Assembly (NCBI GenBank): GCA_001899685.1
Contig: MKWG01000046.1
Span: 186,001-250,000 of the forward strand
Length of the DNA stretch: 64,000 nucleotides
Direction: 5' to 3'
Source of the DNA: Sphingobacteriales bacterium 44-15
GTDB lineage: Bacteria > Bacteroidota > Bacteroidia > Chitinophagales > Chitinophagaceae
The notes beneath the pieces were generated by a model. It was not told the origin of the DNA and did not search any database. It worked only from the letters and a program-made list of their open reading frames with translations. Position numbers and translations under genes: made by a program. Positions 7,950-17,840 of this stretch are shown piece by piece (the first letter of the stretch is position 1; every line of letters starts with the position of its first letter).

Positions 7950-9125
7950 ATGAATGATGATCGTTTACAATACCTGTTTGATCGCTACTGTGCCGGCGCC
8001 TGCTCGCCGGAAGAGCGGCAGGAACTGGCCCTGCTTTGCCTGCTGCCCGAAAATCAGCAGGCGCTTGAAAAAATAATGGAAGCCACCTGGGAGCGGACAT
8101 CACTGGAAAATGATATGCCTGCCCGGGAAGGCGACCTGGTATTGCAAAATATTCTTCACACGCCTGCTAAGGAACTGCCGCCTGTCAGAAAAATTGGCTG
8201 GCAACGCCGGGTAGCCGCTGCTTCCATTATACTGGTTGCGGGGCTGGGCAGCTATTTCTTTTTGACCCATAAAAAAGAGACACCGGGAGAGGTTCTGCAA
8301 GCTGTTGTTGTAAATGATATAAAACCGCCGGTGGCCAATAAAGCAGTCATCACGCTGGCTGACGGAACTGAGCTGCCTCTTGACAGCGCTGTCAACGGCC
8401 AGTTAGCAATGCAGGACAATGTAAAGCTGGTTAAGCTCGCTAACGGGCAGATTGTTTATAAGACCACAGGAGGCGGCATGGTATCGTCGCCGCAGTATAA
8501 TACGTTGTCCAACCCCCGCGGCAGCAGGGTAATTGATATGGAACTGGCTGATGGTTCGCATGTATGGCTTAATGCCGGGTCTTCCATACGGTACCCTGTA
8601 GCTTTTACAGGAAATGAACGGAAAATTTCCATGACCGGGGAAGCCTATTTTGAAGTGGCTCATAATGTTGCCATGCCCTTTAAAGTAATAAGCGATAAAG
8701 CGGAAGTGACCGTGCTGGGCACTCATTTTAATGTGAATGCATACACTGATGAGGAGAATACAAAAGTGACTTTACTGGAGGGCTCCGTGAAAGTGAACGG
8801 CTCCGGCACTGCTAAAGTTTTGCGGCCTGGGGAGCAGGCACAGGTCACAGACAAAATAGTTGTTACTGCTGATGCAGACCTTGAAGAAGTGATGGCATGG
8901 AAAACAGGGAAATTCATTTTTGGAGAGAAGACAGACATAGAAACGATCATGCGCCAGGTGTCGAGATGGTATGATGTGGATATAGAATACCAGGGAAAGA
9001 TCGCTTCTCATTTTGGAGGGACAATATCAAGGCAGGTAAATATTTCCGAAGTCCTTAAGATCCTGGAAGCCACAGGAAATGTGAAATGCAGTGTGCTGGG
9101 CAAAAAAGTGATCATAGCACCTTAA
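7950..9125 (+). CDS. FecR-family anti-sigma factor
   Basis: 391 residues. A short cytoplasmic N-terminal region (LQYLFDRYCAGACSPEERQEL) binds the sigma factor in this family. A single membrane helix lies at about residues 90-108 (VAAASIILVAGLGSYFFL). The periplasmic FecR domain (SRVIDMELADGSHVWLNAGSSIRYPVAF, GEAYFEVAH, VTVLGTHFNVNAY) is followed by a DUF4974 domain (FGEKTDIETIMRQVSRWYDVDIEY). It relays occupancy of the SusC protein downstream to the ECF sigma factor upstream. Start ATG at 7950, 111 bases after the sigma gene. Confidence 0.92.
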   Translation: MNDDRLQYLFDRYCAGACSPEERQELALLCLLPENQQALEKIMEATWERTSLENDMPAREGDLVLQNILHTPAKELPPVRKIGWQRRVAAASIILVAGLGSYFFLTHKKETPGEVLQAVVVNDIKPPVANKAVITLADGTELPLDSAVNGQLAMQDNVKLVKLANGQIVYKTTGGGMVSSPQYNTLSNPRGSRVIDMELADGSHVWLNAGSSIRYPVAFTGNERKISMTGEAYFEVAHNVAMPFKVISDKAEVTVLGTHFNVNAYTDEENTKVTLLEGSVKVNGSGTAKVLRPGEQAQVTDKIVVTADADLEEVMAWKTGKFIFGEKTDIETIMRQVSRWYDVDIEYQGKIASHFGGTISRQVNISEVLKILEATGNVKCSVLGKKVIIAP

Positions 9126-9171
9126 ACTCACCCGCTAACATCTGTGTATAACTTTTGAAAGATAAAGATAA

Positions 9172-9202
9172 ATGGCCGGTAGTGGTGGTACACTCCGGCC
9201 AT
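9172..9202 (+). other. Hairpin in the fecR-susC gap
   Basis: ATGGCCGG and CCGGCCAT form a perfect 8-base-pair stem with a 15-base loop. There is no T run after it, so it is not a simple terminator. It may set the ratio between FecR and the highly expressed receptor, or protect the 5' end of the receptor mRNA. The role is inferred. Confidence 0.35.
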
Positions 9203-9268
9203 AGCCTGGATTAACACCTAATATAATCAGCGAGATCATTTATTCATTAACCCAAACAAAACAAAGTT

Positions 9269-12200
9269 ATGGTATTAAAGGCTTTTGGCCTCACCCGTCC
9301 CATACCGGGGGGCTTTTTCTGCAGGAGTAATGCAAGCGCTGCGGAAGAAGATCTTAAACGAAGCCGCTCAACTAAACAATTGCTCCTTGCAATGAAACTA
9401 ACTGCTGTCTTTTTACTTCTGGCCTGCCTTACCGCAGGCGCAAAAGGCTTTTCCCAGATCACTTTGTCGGAAAAAAATGCTCCTTTGCAAAAAATATTTA
9501 AAGCCATTCAAAAGCAAAGCGGCTACGATTTTTTTTATACCTACGAGGTAATTGAAAAGGCCGGCAACACAACGGTAAATCTCTACAGAATGCCGCTGGA
9601 AAAAGCGATTGAAGAGGTGTTGAAAGATAAGCCTCTTACCTATATTATCACAGGGAAAACTGTGGTAATAAAGGAGAAAACAACTCCCTCTTTTAGCATT
9701 CCGGGAATATCAGAACAGGCAGCCGCTGCAAGTAAGATCAGCGGACTGGTAAAAGATGAAAAAGGAATGCCGCTCGACGGGGCTTCTGTGGTAGCGCGCA
9801 GCAGCGGTAAAGGCGTAAGTACGGATGCAAAAGGAAGGTTTACGATAGAAGCGGATATAGGAGATATACTGGACGTTTCCCGTGTAGGATATAAGACAAC
9901 TGTTGTGATCATCAGCTCAAATGCATTTTTGGAGATAAGCATGCCACAGGAAATTACTGCTGCAACGGAAGTGATAGTGGTGGGCTATGGCACTCAGAAA
10001 AAGACTAATGTAACCGGTGCTGTAAATACGGTCAATATGAAAGATGTGGCAGGCAACAGGGCTACTACCAATATTGCGCAGTTGCTGCAGGGCGTTGTGC
10101 CGGATCTGCAGATCACCTATTCTTCAGGTGAGCCGGGGGCATCCACAAGCCTCAATATAAGAGGTACTACCAGCATAGGCTCCGGTTCCAACGGGTCGCC
10201 GCTGATCCTGCTTGATAATGTGCCGGTGGCATCGCTCTCTTTAATTAATCCCAATGATATTGAAACGGTAACCGTTTTAAAAGATGCGGGATCGGCTGCA
10301 ATATATGGCGCCAGGTCGGCAAGGGGAGTTATCCTGCTCACCAGTAAAAATAAAGCGGGCGCCAAAAAAACAAGCATTGAATATTCTAATAATCTTGTCT
10401 TCAGCCGCCCGCTGGAAGTGCCTGAGAAAGCTACCCCGCTCCGGACCGTTCAATCTTTTAAAGACATGAACTTTGCACCGGGAACCGGGCAGAATGTGGA
10501 CGATTGGTTAAGCTTATTGAATGACTATGCGCAACATCCATCTCAATACGGATCAGGATACACCGTACAAAACGGCGTTGTCTATCCTTTGCGTGAGAAT
10601 GATGTCTGGGATGAAATGGTCTCTAAAAACGCTTTTCAGCAAACACACAACCTGGCAATAAGCGGGGGAACAGAAAAGACATCCTACAGGATCGCCGGCG
10701 CTTTTACCAATGAAGACGGTATACTGATAACCAATAAGGATAGCTACAAACGGTACAATCTCACAGGTTTTATCAATTCCCGGATCACCCCCTGGGCGAA
10801 TGTCCAGTTGAGCACCATGTACTCCAATGCCAATAAACATTTCCCCAATACGGGATATGGGTTCGGCATATTCGGCTCAGCATCCGTATTGCCTTCTTAT
10901 ACCCTCGTGGGAGATTCTCTTATTGATGGCGTATACGTGCCTTATGCCACTCCGAAAAACCTGATTGAAAACGCAGCAGTGAGCAACAGCAGGTTAGATG
11001 ATATAAGGCTGTCGGGTAAAGTAACCCTGAATATCTTTAAGGGATTTAATGTAGTGGGAGAATATACCTACGACAAAACCAATACGATCAACACCAGCTA
11101 TGACAAGCCGTTTAATATTATCACATTAAGCAGTTTTGTTCCCACCCCCACCGTTACTGCTGATAAGGCAAAATATTATAAATACAACGACTTTACCGAT
11201 TATCACGCCCTGAATATTTACGGCACCTATGAAAGAAAGCTTGATGAGCATTTGTTTACGCTCACTGCCGGCTTCAACCAGGAAAGCTCCTATTTCGAAT
11301 TGTTAGATGCACAGATGTCGAACATGATCAATCCCAACCTTCCTTACTTAGATGGCGGCACCGGCGTTATCCAGCCGGATGATAACGGTTTTGACGGGTT
11401 TTCCGAATACGCGGTACAGGGATATTTTTACAGGTTCAACTATGCCTATAAAGGAAAGTATTTGCTGGAAACCACAGGCAGGTATGACGGCTCCTCTAAA
11501 TTCCCTGAAGGGAGAAGGTGGGGATTTTTCCCTTCCGTATCAGCCGGCTGGCGGGTATCGGATGAAACATTTATGAAGGCGCTCAAACCGGCGCTGTCTG
11601 ATCTGAAGATCAGGGCAAGCTATGGCAATGTAGGGAACCAGTCTATTGGCAATTACCTGTTTTATTCGGGAATGAAGACCCGCCCGGCCTCTAACTGGGC
11701 AGATGTGTCCGGGGTGCGGTATCTCACGCTGGATGCCCCGGGACTGATCAGCGGCGACTTTACATGGGAAAAAGTAACCACCCGGAATCTCGGGATTGAT
11801 CTCGGGCTGTTCAACAACAGGTTTACCGGCAGCTTCGACCTGTTCAAACGTACCACAACAGGCATGCTGATCCCTGGTGCGCAATTGCCTGCCGTATTGG
11901 GCGCCAGCGCCCCGCTGCAGAATACAGCCGATCTCAAATCTACCGGATGGGGATTGCAGGCGGCGTGGAAAGATCAGGTAGGTAAAGTGAATTACCAGTT
12001 TGGTTTTACACTTTCCGATAATAAAGCATTTATTACCAAATACGATATTAATGCAACCCGCCTGCTTACCCAATATTATGTGGGACAGCAAATAGGAGAA
12101 ATATGGGGCTATGAAACAGACGGATTTTATACCGTGGCAGACTTTGAAGACGGTAGTTTGAACAGCAACCTGCTGGGAGGGAAATTGCGTGACGGCGTAA

Positions 12201-12820
12201 TTAAATACCAGGGCGAAAACCCCAACCCGGGGGATATTAAATTCAAAGATCTTGATAAAGACGGGAAAATATTTACAGGAGACAATACAGTAGATAATCC
12301 CGGCGACAGAAAGATCATCGGCAATACCAACCGTCGCTACCAGTATGGCTTTTCGGCACGCGCCGCCTGGCATGGTTTTGATGTTTCTGTCTTTATACAG
12401 GGAGTAGGTAAAAGAGACCTGTTCGTTTTAAATGATATTACATATCCCTATTCCTCCAACTATGGTACGTTGTATAGTAACCTGCTCGATTACTGGACCA
12501 TTGACAATACCGATGCGTTTTATGGGCGTATTTATAATCTGGGCGGCGGCAACAGCAGTTATAATAAGCTCGTACAAACACGGCTTTTGCAAAACGGAGC
12601 TTATATGAGGGTTAAAAATATCACGCTGGGTTACAGTCTTCCTCTGCAATGGCTGTCAAGAGCCAAGATAAATTCCCTGAGGCTTTTTGTGAGCGGGGAC
12701 GACCTGCTCACCAAAAAGCATTTACCCGCAGGAGTAGATCCTGAGCTCAAAGACCAGGGGTATGGAGCGCAATATCCCATTATGCAGAAAATGAGCATTG
12801 GGCTCAACCTCAACTTTTGA
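9269..12820 (+). CDS. SusC/RagA-family TonB-linked outer membrane receptor with STN domain
   Basis: 1183 residues, typical for SusC proteins carrying the N-terminal signalling extension. After a signal segment (LLLAMKLTAVFLLLACLTAGAKGFSQ) come an STN domain (PLQKIFKAIQKQSGYDFFY), a carboxypeptidase-regulatory-like domain (ISGLVKDEKGMPLDGASVV), the TonB box/plug (VIVVGYGTQKKTNVTGAV, NIRGTTSIGSGSNGSPLILLD, GSAAIYGARSARGVILLTSK) and a C-terminal 22-strand barrel ending SIGLNLNF. It imports glycan fragments with its SusD partner just downstream. The STN domain fits control through the upstream FecR and sigma factor. The long N-terminal start at 9269 may be extended; a start at the Met of AMKLTAV would also leave a signal peptide. 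Confidence 0.95.
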   Translation: MVLKAFGLTRPIPGGFFCRSNASAAEEDLKRSRSTKQLLLAMKLTAVFLLLACLTAGAKGFSQITLSEKNAPLQKIFKAIQKQSGYDFFYTYEVIEKAGNTTVNLYRMPLEKAIEEVLKDKPLTYIITGKTVVIKEKTTPSFSIPGISEQAAAASKISGLVKDEKGMPLDGASVVARSSGKGVSTDAKGRFTIEADIGDILDVSRVGYKTTVVIISSNAFLEISMPQEITAATEVIVVGYGTQKKTNVTGAVNTVNMKDVAGNRATTNIAQLLQGVVPDLQITYSSGEPGASTSLNIRGTTSIGSGSNGSPLILLDNVPVASLSLINPNDIETVTVLKDAGSAAIYGARSARGVILLTSKNKAGAKKTSIEYSNNLVFSRPLEVPEKATPLRTVQSFKDMNFAPGTGQNVDDWLSLLNDYAQHPSQYGSGYTVQNGVVYPLRENDVWDEMVSKNAFQQTHNLAISGGTEKTSYRIAGAFTNEDGILITNKDSYKRYNLTGFINSRITPWANVQLSTMYSNANKHFPNTGYGFGIFGSASVLPSYTLVGDSLIDGVYVPYATPKNLIENAAVSNSRLDDIRLSGKVTLNIFKGFNVVGEYTYDKTNTINTSYDKPFNIITLSSFVPTPTVTADKAKYYKYNDFTDYHALNIYGTYERKLDEHLFTLTAGFNQESSYFELLDAQMSNMINPNLPYLDGGTGVIQPDDNGFDGFSEYAVQGYFYRFNYAYKGKYLLETTGRYDGSSKFPEGRRWGFFPSVSAGWRVSDETFMKALKPALSDLKIRASYGNVGNQSIGNYLFYSGMKTRPASNWADVSGVRYLTLDAPGLISGDFTWEKVTTRNLGIDLGLFNNRFTGSFDLFKRTTTGMLIPGAQLPAVLGASAPLQNTADLKSTGWGLQAAWKDQVGKVNYQFGFTLSDNKAFITKYDINATRLLTQYYVGQQIGEIWGYETDGFYTVADFEDGSLNSNLLGGKLRDGVIKYQGENPNPGDIKFKDLDKDGKIFTGDNTVDNPGDRKIIGNTNRRYQYGFSARAAWHGFDVSVFIQGVGKRDLFVLNDITYPYSSNYGTLYSNLLDYWTIDNTDAFYGRIYNLGGGNSSYNKLVQTRLLQNGAYMRVKNITLGYSLPLQWLSRAKINSLRLFVSGDDLLTKKHLPAGVDPELKDQGYGAQYPIMQKMSIGLNLNF

Positions 12821-12839
12821 CTTTTTAAAGCTTAACATT

Positions 12840-14672
12840 ATGCAACAAAACCGTTTTTATATAGTATTGCTCATAGTATTGCTCATTGTAGTGCTGATAA
12901 CGTCCTGCAACAAGGATTTTTTAAACAGGATACCGTTGGATCAGCAAACAGAAGCCACATCATTCAAAACTTATGAGAATTTTAAAACATACGCCTGGGG
13001 GTTGTATGATCTGTTTGATGGCTACGGACAGGGAGCTATATTGAATACCGCCACTTTTCTTTTTGAGGAAGCCAATTCTGATAATATTTGCAATACTGCT
13101 TCTCTCAATTCAAATCCATGGGCTTACCAGCTTGTAACAATACCCTCTTCAGGGGGAGACTGGGATTTTTCATTTATAAGACGAGTGAATATCATGCTTG
13201 ATAATATAGACCAGTCTGCCATGTCGCCGTCAGAAAAAGATCACTGGAAAAGTGTTGGATATGCTTTCCGGAGCGCCAGGTATATGCAGTTGCTTTCCGA
13301 ATTTGGCGATGTGCCCTGGCTGGAGCATGTAGTGAAGGATAATGATAAAGATATATTATACGGGCAGCGTACAGCGAGGGATACTGTTGCTCAAAACATT
13401 CTCAACAATCTGTTATGGGCGGAAACACATATCAATCCCAAAGGAGATGGCGCCAATACCGTTAATGTGCATGTAGTGAGAGCGTTGATCTCCAGGTTTG
13501 GATTGTCTGAAGGTACCTGGAGAAAATACCACGGGCTGGGTAATGCAGAGCAATACCTGCAGGCCTGCAGTACCGCGTCTGCAAAGCTCGCTGCGGACTT
13601 CCCCGTGCTGTTACCCGACTATGACCAGATTTTCAACTCGGAGGACCTGGCCGGGAAAGCCGGTATAATATTGTACCGGTCTTATGCAGCAGGTCAGAAT
13701 CTTCATGGAATACAGCGTTATCTCCGTACCTCAGAGTGGTATTTTGATTTGACAAAGGATGCCGTTGAAAGCTACCTGTGCCAGGATGGTAAGCCTGTTA
13801 GTACGAGCGATGTATATGATGGAGACCATTCCATGTATAATGAATTCAGGCATCGTGACCGAAGACTGTATCTTACCGTACTTCCGCCATATAAAGTGTT
13901 TACCACTACTGATGCAACGGGTAATGTAGTTACTTCACAAAACACTGTTTTCTGGAAATATACGGACATAGCTGCAGACAGGGAATACATGGATACCATG
14001 ACTACTATTTCATCACCCGGATATAAAAGGCTTCCTTATTTACAATGGGCCGGCAATGTAATGAGAACGTCTCCTCATTTCAGAAAATTTAATGAAGGGC
14101 AGGGATTTGCGGTATCACAGTTAGGGTATTATTTTTACAAATTCTACAACTACACTACTGACGCTACAGGATTTGTGAACACCACCGATGCCCCGATATT
14201 CCGGATAGAGGAGGCTCTGCTCAATTATGCAGAAGCGAGCTATGAGTTGGGTAAATTCGACCAGGCATTGGCCGACCAGACCATAAACAAGATCCGCCGG
14301 AGGGTGAACATGCCGGGTATGATCATTGCCGGTATAGATGGCTCTTTTGATACAAACCGGGATCAGGATGTAGAGCCTGTTTTATGGGAGATACGCCGCG
14401 AGCGGCGGGTAGAGCTGATGGGAGAAGGGTTTCGCTTTAATGATCTGCGCCGCTGGAAAAAGGGTAACTACCTGAATAAGCAACAGACCGGTTTATGGGT
14501 AGACAATACCCAATATGGCAACAAACTGACAATATCCGGTGGCAGCTCCGAAGGATATGTGGAATATAATACTACTCCCCTCGACTGGCTGGAATACTAT
14601 TATTTATACCCGCTGCCTAAGGATCAGTTGGTGTTGAATAAAAACCTGGCGCAAAACCCGGATTGGAAATAG
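12840..14672 (+). CDS. SusD/RagB-family glycan-binding lipoprotein
   Basis: 610 residues from the ATG at 12840, 19 bases after the susC stop. The signal peptide ends in a lipobox (LITSC, Cys23), so the protein is a surface lipoprotein. The TPR-like SusD fold is marked by FLNRIPLDQQTE, RSARYMQLLSEFGDVPWLEHV, IFRIEEALLNYAEASYELGKFDQALAD and the C-terminal RRERRVELMGEGFRFNDLRRW, which is diagnostic. It caps the SusC barrel and binds glycan. An in-frame TTG further upstream would overlap susC and skip the lipobox, so it is rejected. Confidence 0.95.
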   Translation: MQQNRFYIVLLIVLLIVVLITSCNKDFLNRIPLDQQTEATSFKTYENFKTYAWGLYDLFDGYGQGAILNTATFLFEEANSDNICNTASLNSNPWAYQLVTIPSSGGDWDFSFIRRVNIMLDNIDQSAMSPSEKDHWKSVGYAFRSARYMQLLSEFGDVPWLEHVVKDNDKDILYGQRTARDTVAQNILNNLLWAETHINPKGDGANTVNVHVVRALISRFGLSEGTWRKYHGLGNAEQYLQACSTASAKLAADFPVLLPDYDQIFNSEDLAGKAGIILYRSYAAGQNLHGIQRYLRTSEWYFDLTKDAVESYLCQDGKPVSTSDVYDGDHSMYNEFRHRDRRLYLTVLPPYKVFTTTDATGNVVTSQNTVFWKYTDIAADREYMDTMTTISSPGYKRLPYLQWAGNVMRTSPHFRKFNEGQGFAVSQLGYYFYKFYNYTTDATGFVNTTDAPIFRIEEALLNYAEASYELGKFDQALADQTINKIRRRVNMPGMIIAGIDGSFDTNRDQDVEPVLWEIRRERRVELMGEGFRFNDLRRWKKGNYLNKQQTGLWVDNTQYGNKLTISGGSSEGYVEYNTTPLDWLEYYYLYPLPKDQLVLNKNLAQNPDWK

Positions 14673-14874
14673 TTTTGCGAAACGACAGATGCGAGAGGTG
14701 AGAAGTGAATGGTGAATAGTGAATGCCCGCCCGGCCGGCGCCAGTCGGACGGGGTGAATAGTGAAACGACAAATGTGAGAGGTGAAATTTGACATCTCAC
14801 ATCTCACTTTTCACATCTCACATAACGCATCTCTGCATTTAATTTTTTACCCCTTTATATTCAAACCACCCGTA
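14673..14874. repeat. Intergenic word repeats between susD and the hydrolase-like gene
   Basis: The gap is filled by GTGAGA, GTGAAT, ATCTCAC and TTTTCAC words, including facing arms GTGAGAGGTGAAA and ACATCTCACTTTTCAC, and a GC-rich insert GCCCGCCCGGCCGGCG. The same word family occurs elsewhere in the window. No promoter box is visible. Confidence 0.5.
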
Positions 14875-16080
14875 ATGAGATTGAGCCTGCTGATAAGCTG
14901 TTTGTTTTATTTTATAACTACGTCAAAATTATATGCCGGGATAGCAGATACCACGCAAATCCCCGTTTTTGCCTGGGGTGGAGTACCGCCGCATGAAGCC
15001 AGTATAGCCCGTTATGAAGAAATGAAAAATGCGGGACTTACTGTCAGCCTTACACGAAGCACTTCAATAGATTCTATGTCAATGATGCTGGACATGGCAG
15101 AGAAAGCCGGTGTTACATTAATTATACGCTGCCCGGAATTACAAACAGATCCTGAGAATACGGTAAGACGTTTTATGCATCATTCCGCTACGGCAGGATA
15201 TTTTCTTAAAGACGAACCTTCCGCAAAAGATTTCCCTTACCTGGGTAAATGGATGAAAAGCATACGTGCCGTAGACAGTCAGCATGCATGTTACATCAAT
15301 CTCTTCCCCAATTATGCCGTTCCGGCTCAACTGGGGGCTGATACTTACCAGCATTATTTAGATGAATATATAGCAATGGTAGCCCCCCCGGTATTGTCCT
15401 TTGATCATTATCCTGTAATTGAGACTAAAGGAGAACGGCACTTGCGGGAGGAATGGTTTGCGAACCTGGAAATGGCGGCTAAAACAGCTCAAAAAAACAA
15501 TAAGCCTTTCTGGGCTTTTGCCCTGAGCGTGGCGCATGGCTCATACCCGGTTCCAACGCTGGCAGAAATAAGATTGCAGGTATTTGCCAATCTTGCCTAT
15601 GGCGCGCAGGGGATACAATATTTTACCTACTGGACTCCCAGGAACAAATCTCAATATGCATACCATCACGGTCCTATAGATGATGATAACAAAAGAACAG
15701 ATGTGTATGAAATGATCAGGACGGTGAACCGGGAAATCCAGAACCTTTCCGATGTTTTTCTGTCTGCTAAAGTTATTTCCATCTGGCATACCGGTAAAGA
15801 TATTCCGGCCGGTACGCAACGGCTTATTGAACCTCCTGAAGGAATAAGAAAAATAAGCATTAAGGGAGAAGGCGCTATTGTGTCTCTGATCGAAAATGGC
15901 AAACAACGGTATGTCATAATTGTAAATAAAGACTTTAATCAGTCTATGAAACTATATATTAAAGGATACCGAACATTAGAAAGAGTATTTAAAGATATCA
16001 ATAAAGAGAAGTCGAAAAGAAAAGCTTTTGCATTGCTGGTAGAGCCTGGCGGCATAGCTGTTTTCAGTATTAAACACTAA
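14875..16080 (+). CDS. Secreted TIM-barrel glycoside-hydrolase-like protein
   Basis: 401 residues from the ATG at 14875, which opens with a signal peptide (RLSLLISCLFYFITTSKLYAG); an upstream in-frame ATG lies in repeat DNA and would bury it. The mature part reads like a (beta/alpha)8 barrel of the GH42/GH5-like clan: PVFAWGGVPP, an acidic motif GYFLKDEPSA at the expected end of strand 4, VLSFDHYPV, PFWAFALSVAHG and GAQGIQYFTYWTP. The Glu of KDEP is a candidate acid/base. The family and substrate are not assigned. It follows susCD and precedes a sulfatase, so it probably acts on the imported glycan. Confidence 0.6.
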   Translation: MRLSLLISCLFYFITTSKLYAGIADTTQIPVFAWGGVPPHEASIARYEEMKNAGLTVSLTRSTSIDSMSMMLDMAEKAGVTLIIRCPELQTDPENTVRRFMHHSATAGYFLKDEPSAKDFPYLGKWMKSIRAVDSQHACYINLFPNYAVPAQLGADTYQHYLDEYIAMVAPPVLSFDHYPVIETKGERHLREEWFANLEMAAKTAQKNNKPFWAFALSVAHGSYPVPTLAEIRLQVFANLAYGAQGIQYFTYWTPRNKSQYAYHHGPIDDDNKRTDVYEMIRTVNREIQNLSDVFLSAKVISIWHTGKDIPAGTQRLIEPPEGIRKISIKGEGAIVSLIENGKQRYVIIVNKDFNQSMKLYIKGYRTLERVFKDINKEKSKRKAFALLVEPGGIAVFSIKH

Positions 16081-16092
16081 AACAACAGTATT

Positions 16093-17529
16093 ATGAATAC
16101 GTTTCTCCCGCTCAACCATTTCATTTTGGTAATGGGAATCTTATCCACCTTTTTAGGGGATAATTCAAAAAAAGAAATAAAAACCCCAAACCTGCTTTTT
16201 ATCTTCCCTGATCAATTTCGTGCCCAGGCAATGGGGTTTATGAAAGAGGATCCTGTAAAAACCCCTTTTATAGACAGGTTGGCCAAAGAAAGTGTTGTGT
16301 TTGTCAATGCCGTGAGCAATCGCCCGATATGTACTCCTTACAGGGGAATGCTGATGACCGGGAAGTATTGTTTTTCAAATAATCTTCTGACAAACTGTAA
16401 TACGAGTACCCGTAAGTTTCAGAATTTTTTACATGAAGATGAAACTTGTTTTTCTGATGTGCTGAAAAGTAACGGGTATTATTGTGGTTATATAGGCAAA
16501 TGGCACCTTGATGCTCCAAAAGGGCCGGACGTTGACGACTGGACAAATAGTATATGGGATTCATATACCCCTCCCGGGAAAAAAAGACATGGCTTTGATT
16601 TCTGGCATGCTTACGGGTGTTACAATGAACATCTCAATCCTTATTACTGGGTAAACGATTCGCCGGTTGAAGACACTTTGTTTGCCGGGAAATGGTCGCC
16701 GGAGCACGAAGCGGATGTGGCGATCAACTTTATAGGGTCTAACACAGATAAGCCATGGGCTCTATTCATTTCGATGAATCCGCCCCACAGTCCGTATAAT
16801 GAAGTTCCGGAAAAATATAAAAAGATATACAAAGATATCCCTGTTAAAAAGCTATTAAACAGGCCTAATGTCCCCGGGGGAGAGCAAGGCAATGTTGCCC
16901 GGCAAAGTGTGGCCGATTATTTTGCCTGCGTAACGGGAGTGGACGAACAGGTCGGACGGATATTGAAAGCACTGGAAGCCAGCGGGCAGGCAGAAAATAC
17001 AATAGTTGTATTTACTTCGGATCACGGTGAAATGATGGGAAGCCATGGACTTATGGCCAAAGTAGTTCCCTACGAAGAATCCTTCCGTATTCCTTTAGTG
17101 ATCCGCTGGCCTGGAAAATTAAAACCGGGAATAAACGATTTACAGATCAGTGTGCCGGATATGATGCCTTCCCTTCTTTCTCTCATCGGGCTTCATCAAC
17201 AAATACCATCTGCCGTTGAAGGACAGGATCTCTCGGGATACTTCTCCGGAAAAAAGGCCGGAGCTCCTGAGTTTACGCTTTACCTGCTTTGTAATCCCTG
17301 GAATGCATTGGGGGGTATGCGGGGGCTGAGGAATGATCATTACACTTTTGTAATGCAACGGAATAATGAAGGTAAAGAAACAGGGGACTTATTATTCGAT
17401 AACAAATCCGATCCATTTCAACTGAAGAATATAGCAAAAGAACAACCTGCGCTGGTTAATCAGTTTAAAAAAAAGGTTTTTGATAAAATAAAAAATATAA
17501 ATGATCCATGGGTTATCTATGGTAACTGA
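16093..17529 (+). CDS. Sulfatase (S1 family, Cys-type formylglycine)
   Basis: 478 residues. The sulfatase signature CTPYRGMLMTGKY places the residue to be converted to formylglycine at Cys80 (CxPxR). Other marks are PNLLFIFPDQFRAQAMG (metal-binding front motif), YIGKWHLD, ISMNPPHSPYNEVP and FTSDHGEMMGSHGLMAK (metal Asp-His pair). The short N-terminal hydrophobic stretch may be an uncleaved or weak signal peptide. Twelve bases after the hydrolase-like gene, it is likely in one transcript with susCD and suggests that the target glycan is sulfated. Activation needs a maturase; a formylglycine-generating enzyme is encoded at 34945. Confidence 0.92.
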   Translation: MNTFLPLNHFILVMGILSTFLGDNSKKEIKTPNLLFIFPDQFRAQAMGFMKEDPVKTPFIDRLAKESVVFVNAVSNRPICTPYRGMLMTGKYCFSNNLLTNCNTSTRKFQNFLHEDETCFSDVLKSNGYYCGYIGKWHLDAPKGPDVDDWTNSIWDSYTPPGKKRHGFDFWHAYGCYNEHLNPYYWVNDSPVEDTLFAGKWSPEHEADVAINFIGSNTDKPWALFISMNPPHSPYNEVPEKYKKIYKDIPVKKLLNRPNVPGGEQGNVARQSVADYFACVTGVDEQVGRILKALEASGQAENTIVVFTSDHGEMMGSHGLMAKVVPYEESFRIPLVIRWPGKLKPGINDLQISVPDMMPSLLSLIGLHQQIPSAVEGQDLSGYFSGKKAGAPEFTLYLLCNPWNALGGMRGLRNDHYTFVMQRNNEGKETGDLLFDNKSDPFQLKNIAKEQPALVNQFKKKVFDKIKNINDPWVIYGN

Positions 17530-17840
17530 GAAACGATCTTTTTATTTGGGATGCCTCCAGGGGCTGACCAAAAAGGTCGTTAAACGTGTGTGCTAGGGAG
17601 GAATCCTGCATGTGGCGGGAAAGCAATCTCATTGAACGATAGAGATTTTAAGTATTGAGATTGCTTCACTTTGTTCGCGATCAATTAATCGCCTCACCCC
17701 AGCCCTCTCCCCGCCTACCGGCAGGCAGGCTCGCGGAGAGGGGGGAGAAACCGCTACAGCAAAAGGTTTCATTGACTTCAAATAATTTTTAATCGGACAA
17801 TAGTGGTTTCGAACCTTCCGGGAGTTGGAAATCCCGGTCA
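17530..17840. repeat. Intergenic repeats between convergent genes
   Basis: Two dispersed elements are visible. One has arms AAGCAATCTCA (17621-17631) and TGAGATTGCTT (17656-17666) followed by CACTTTGTTCGCGATC. The second, about 17690-17750, has CCCTCTCC and GGAGAGGGG arms with an inserted CTACCGGCAGGCAGGC word. A relative of the second lies at 30762-30777. No gene is seen. Confidence 0.55.
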
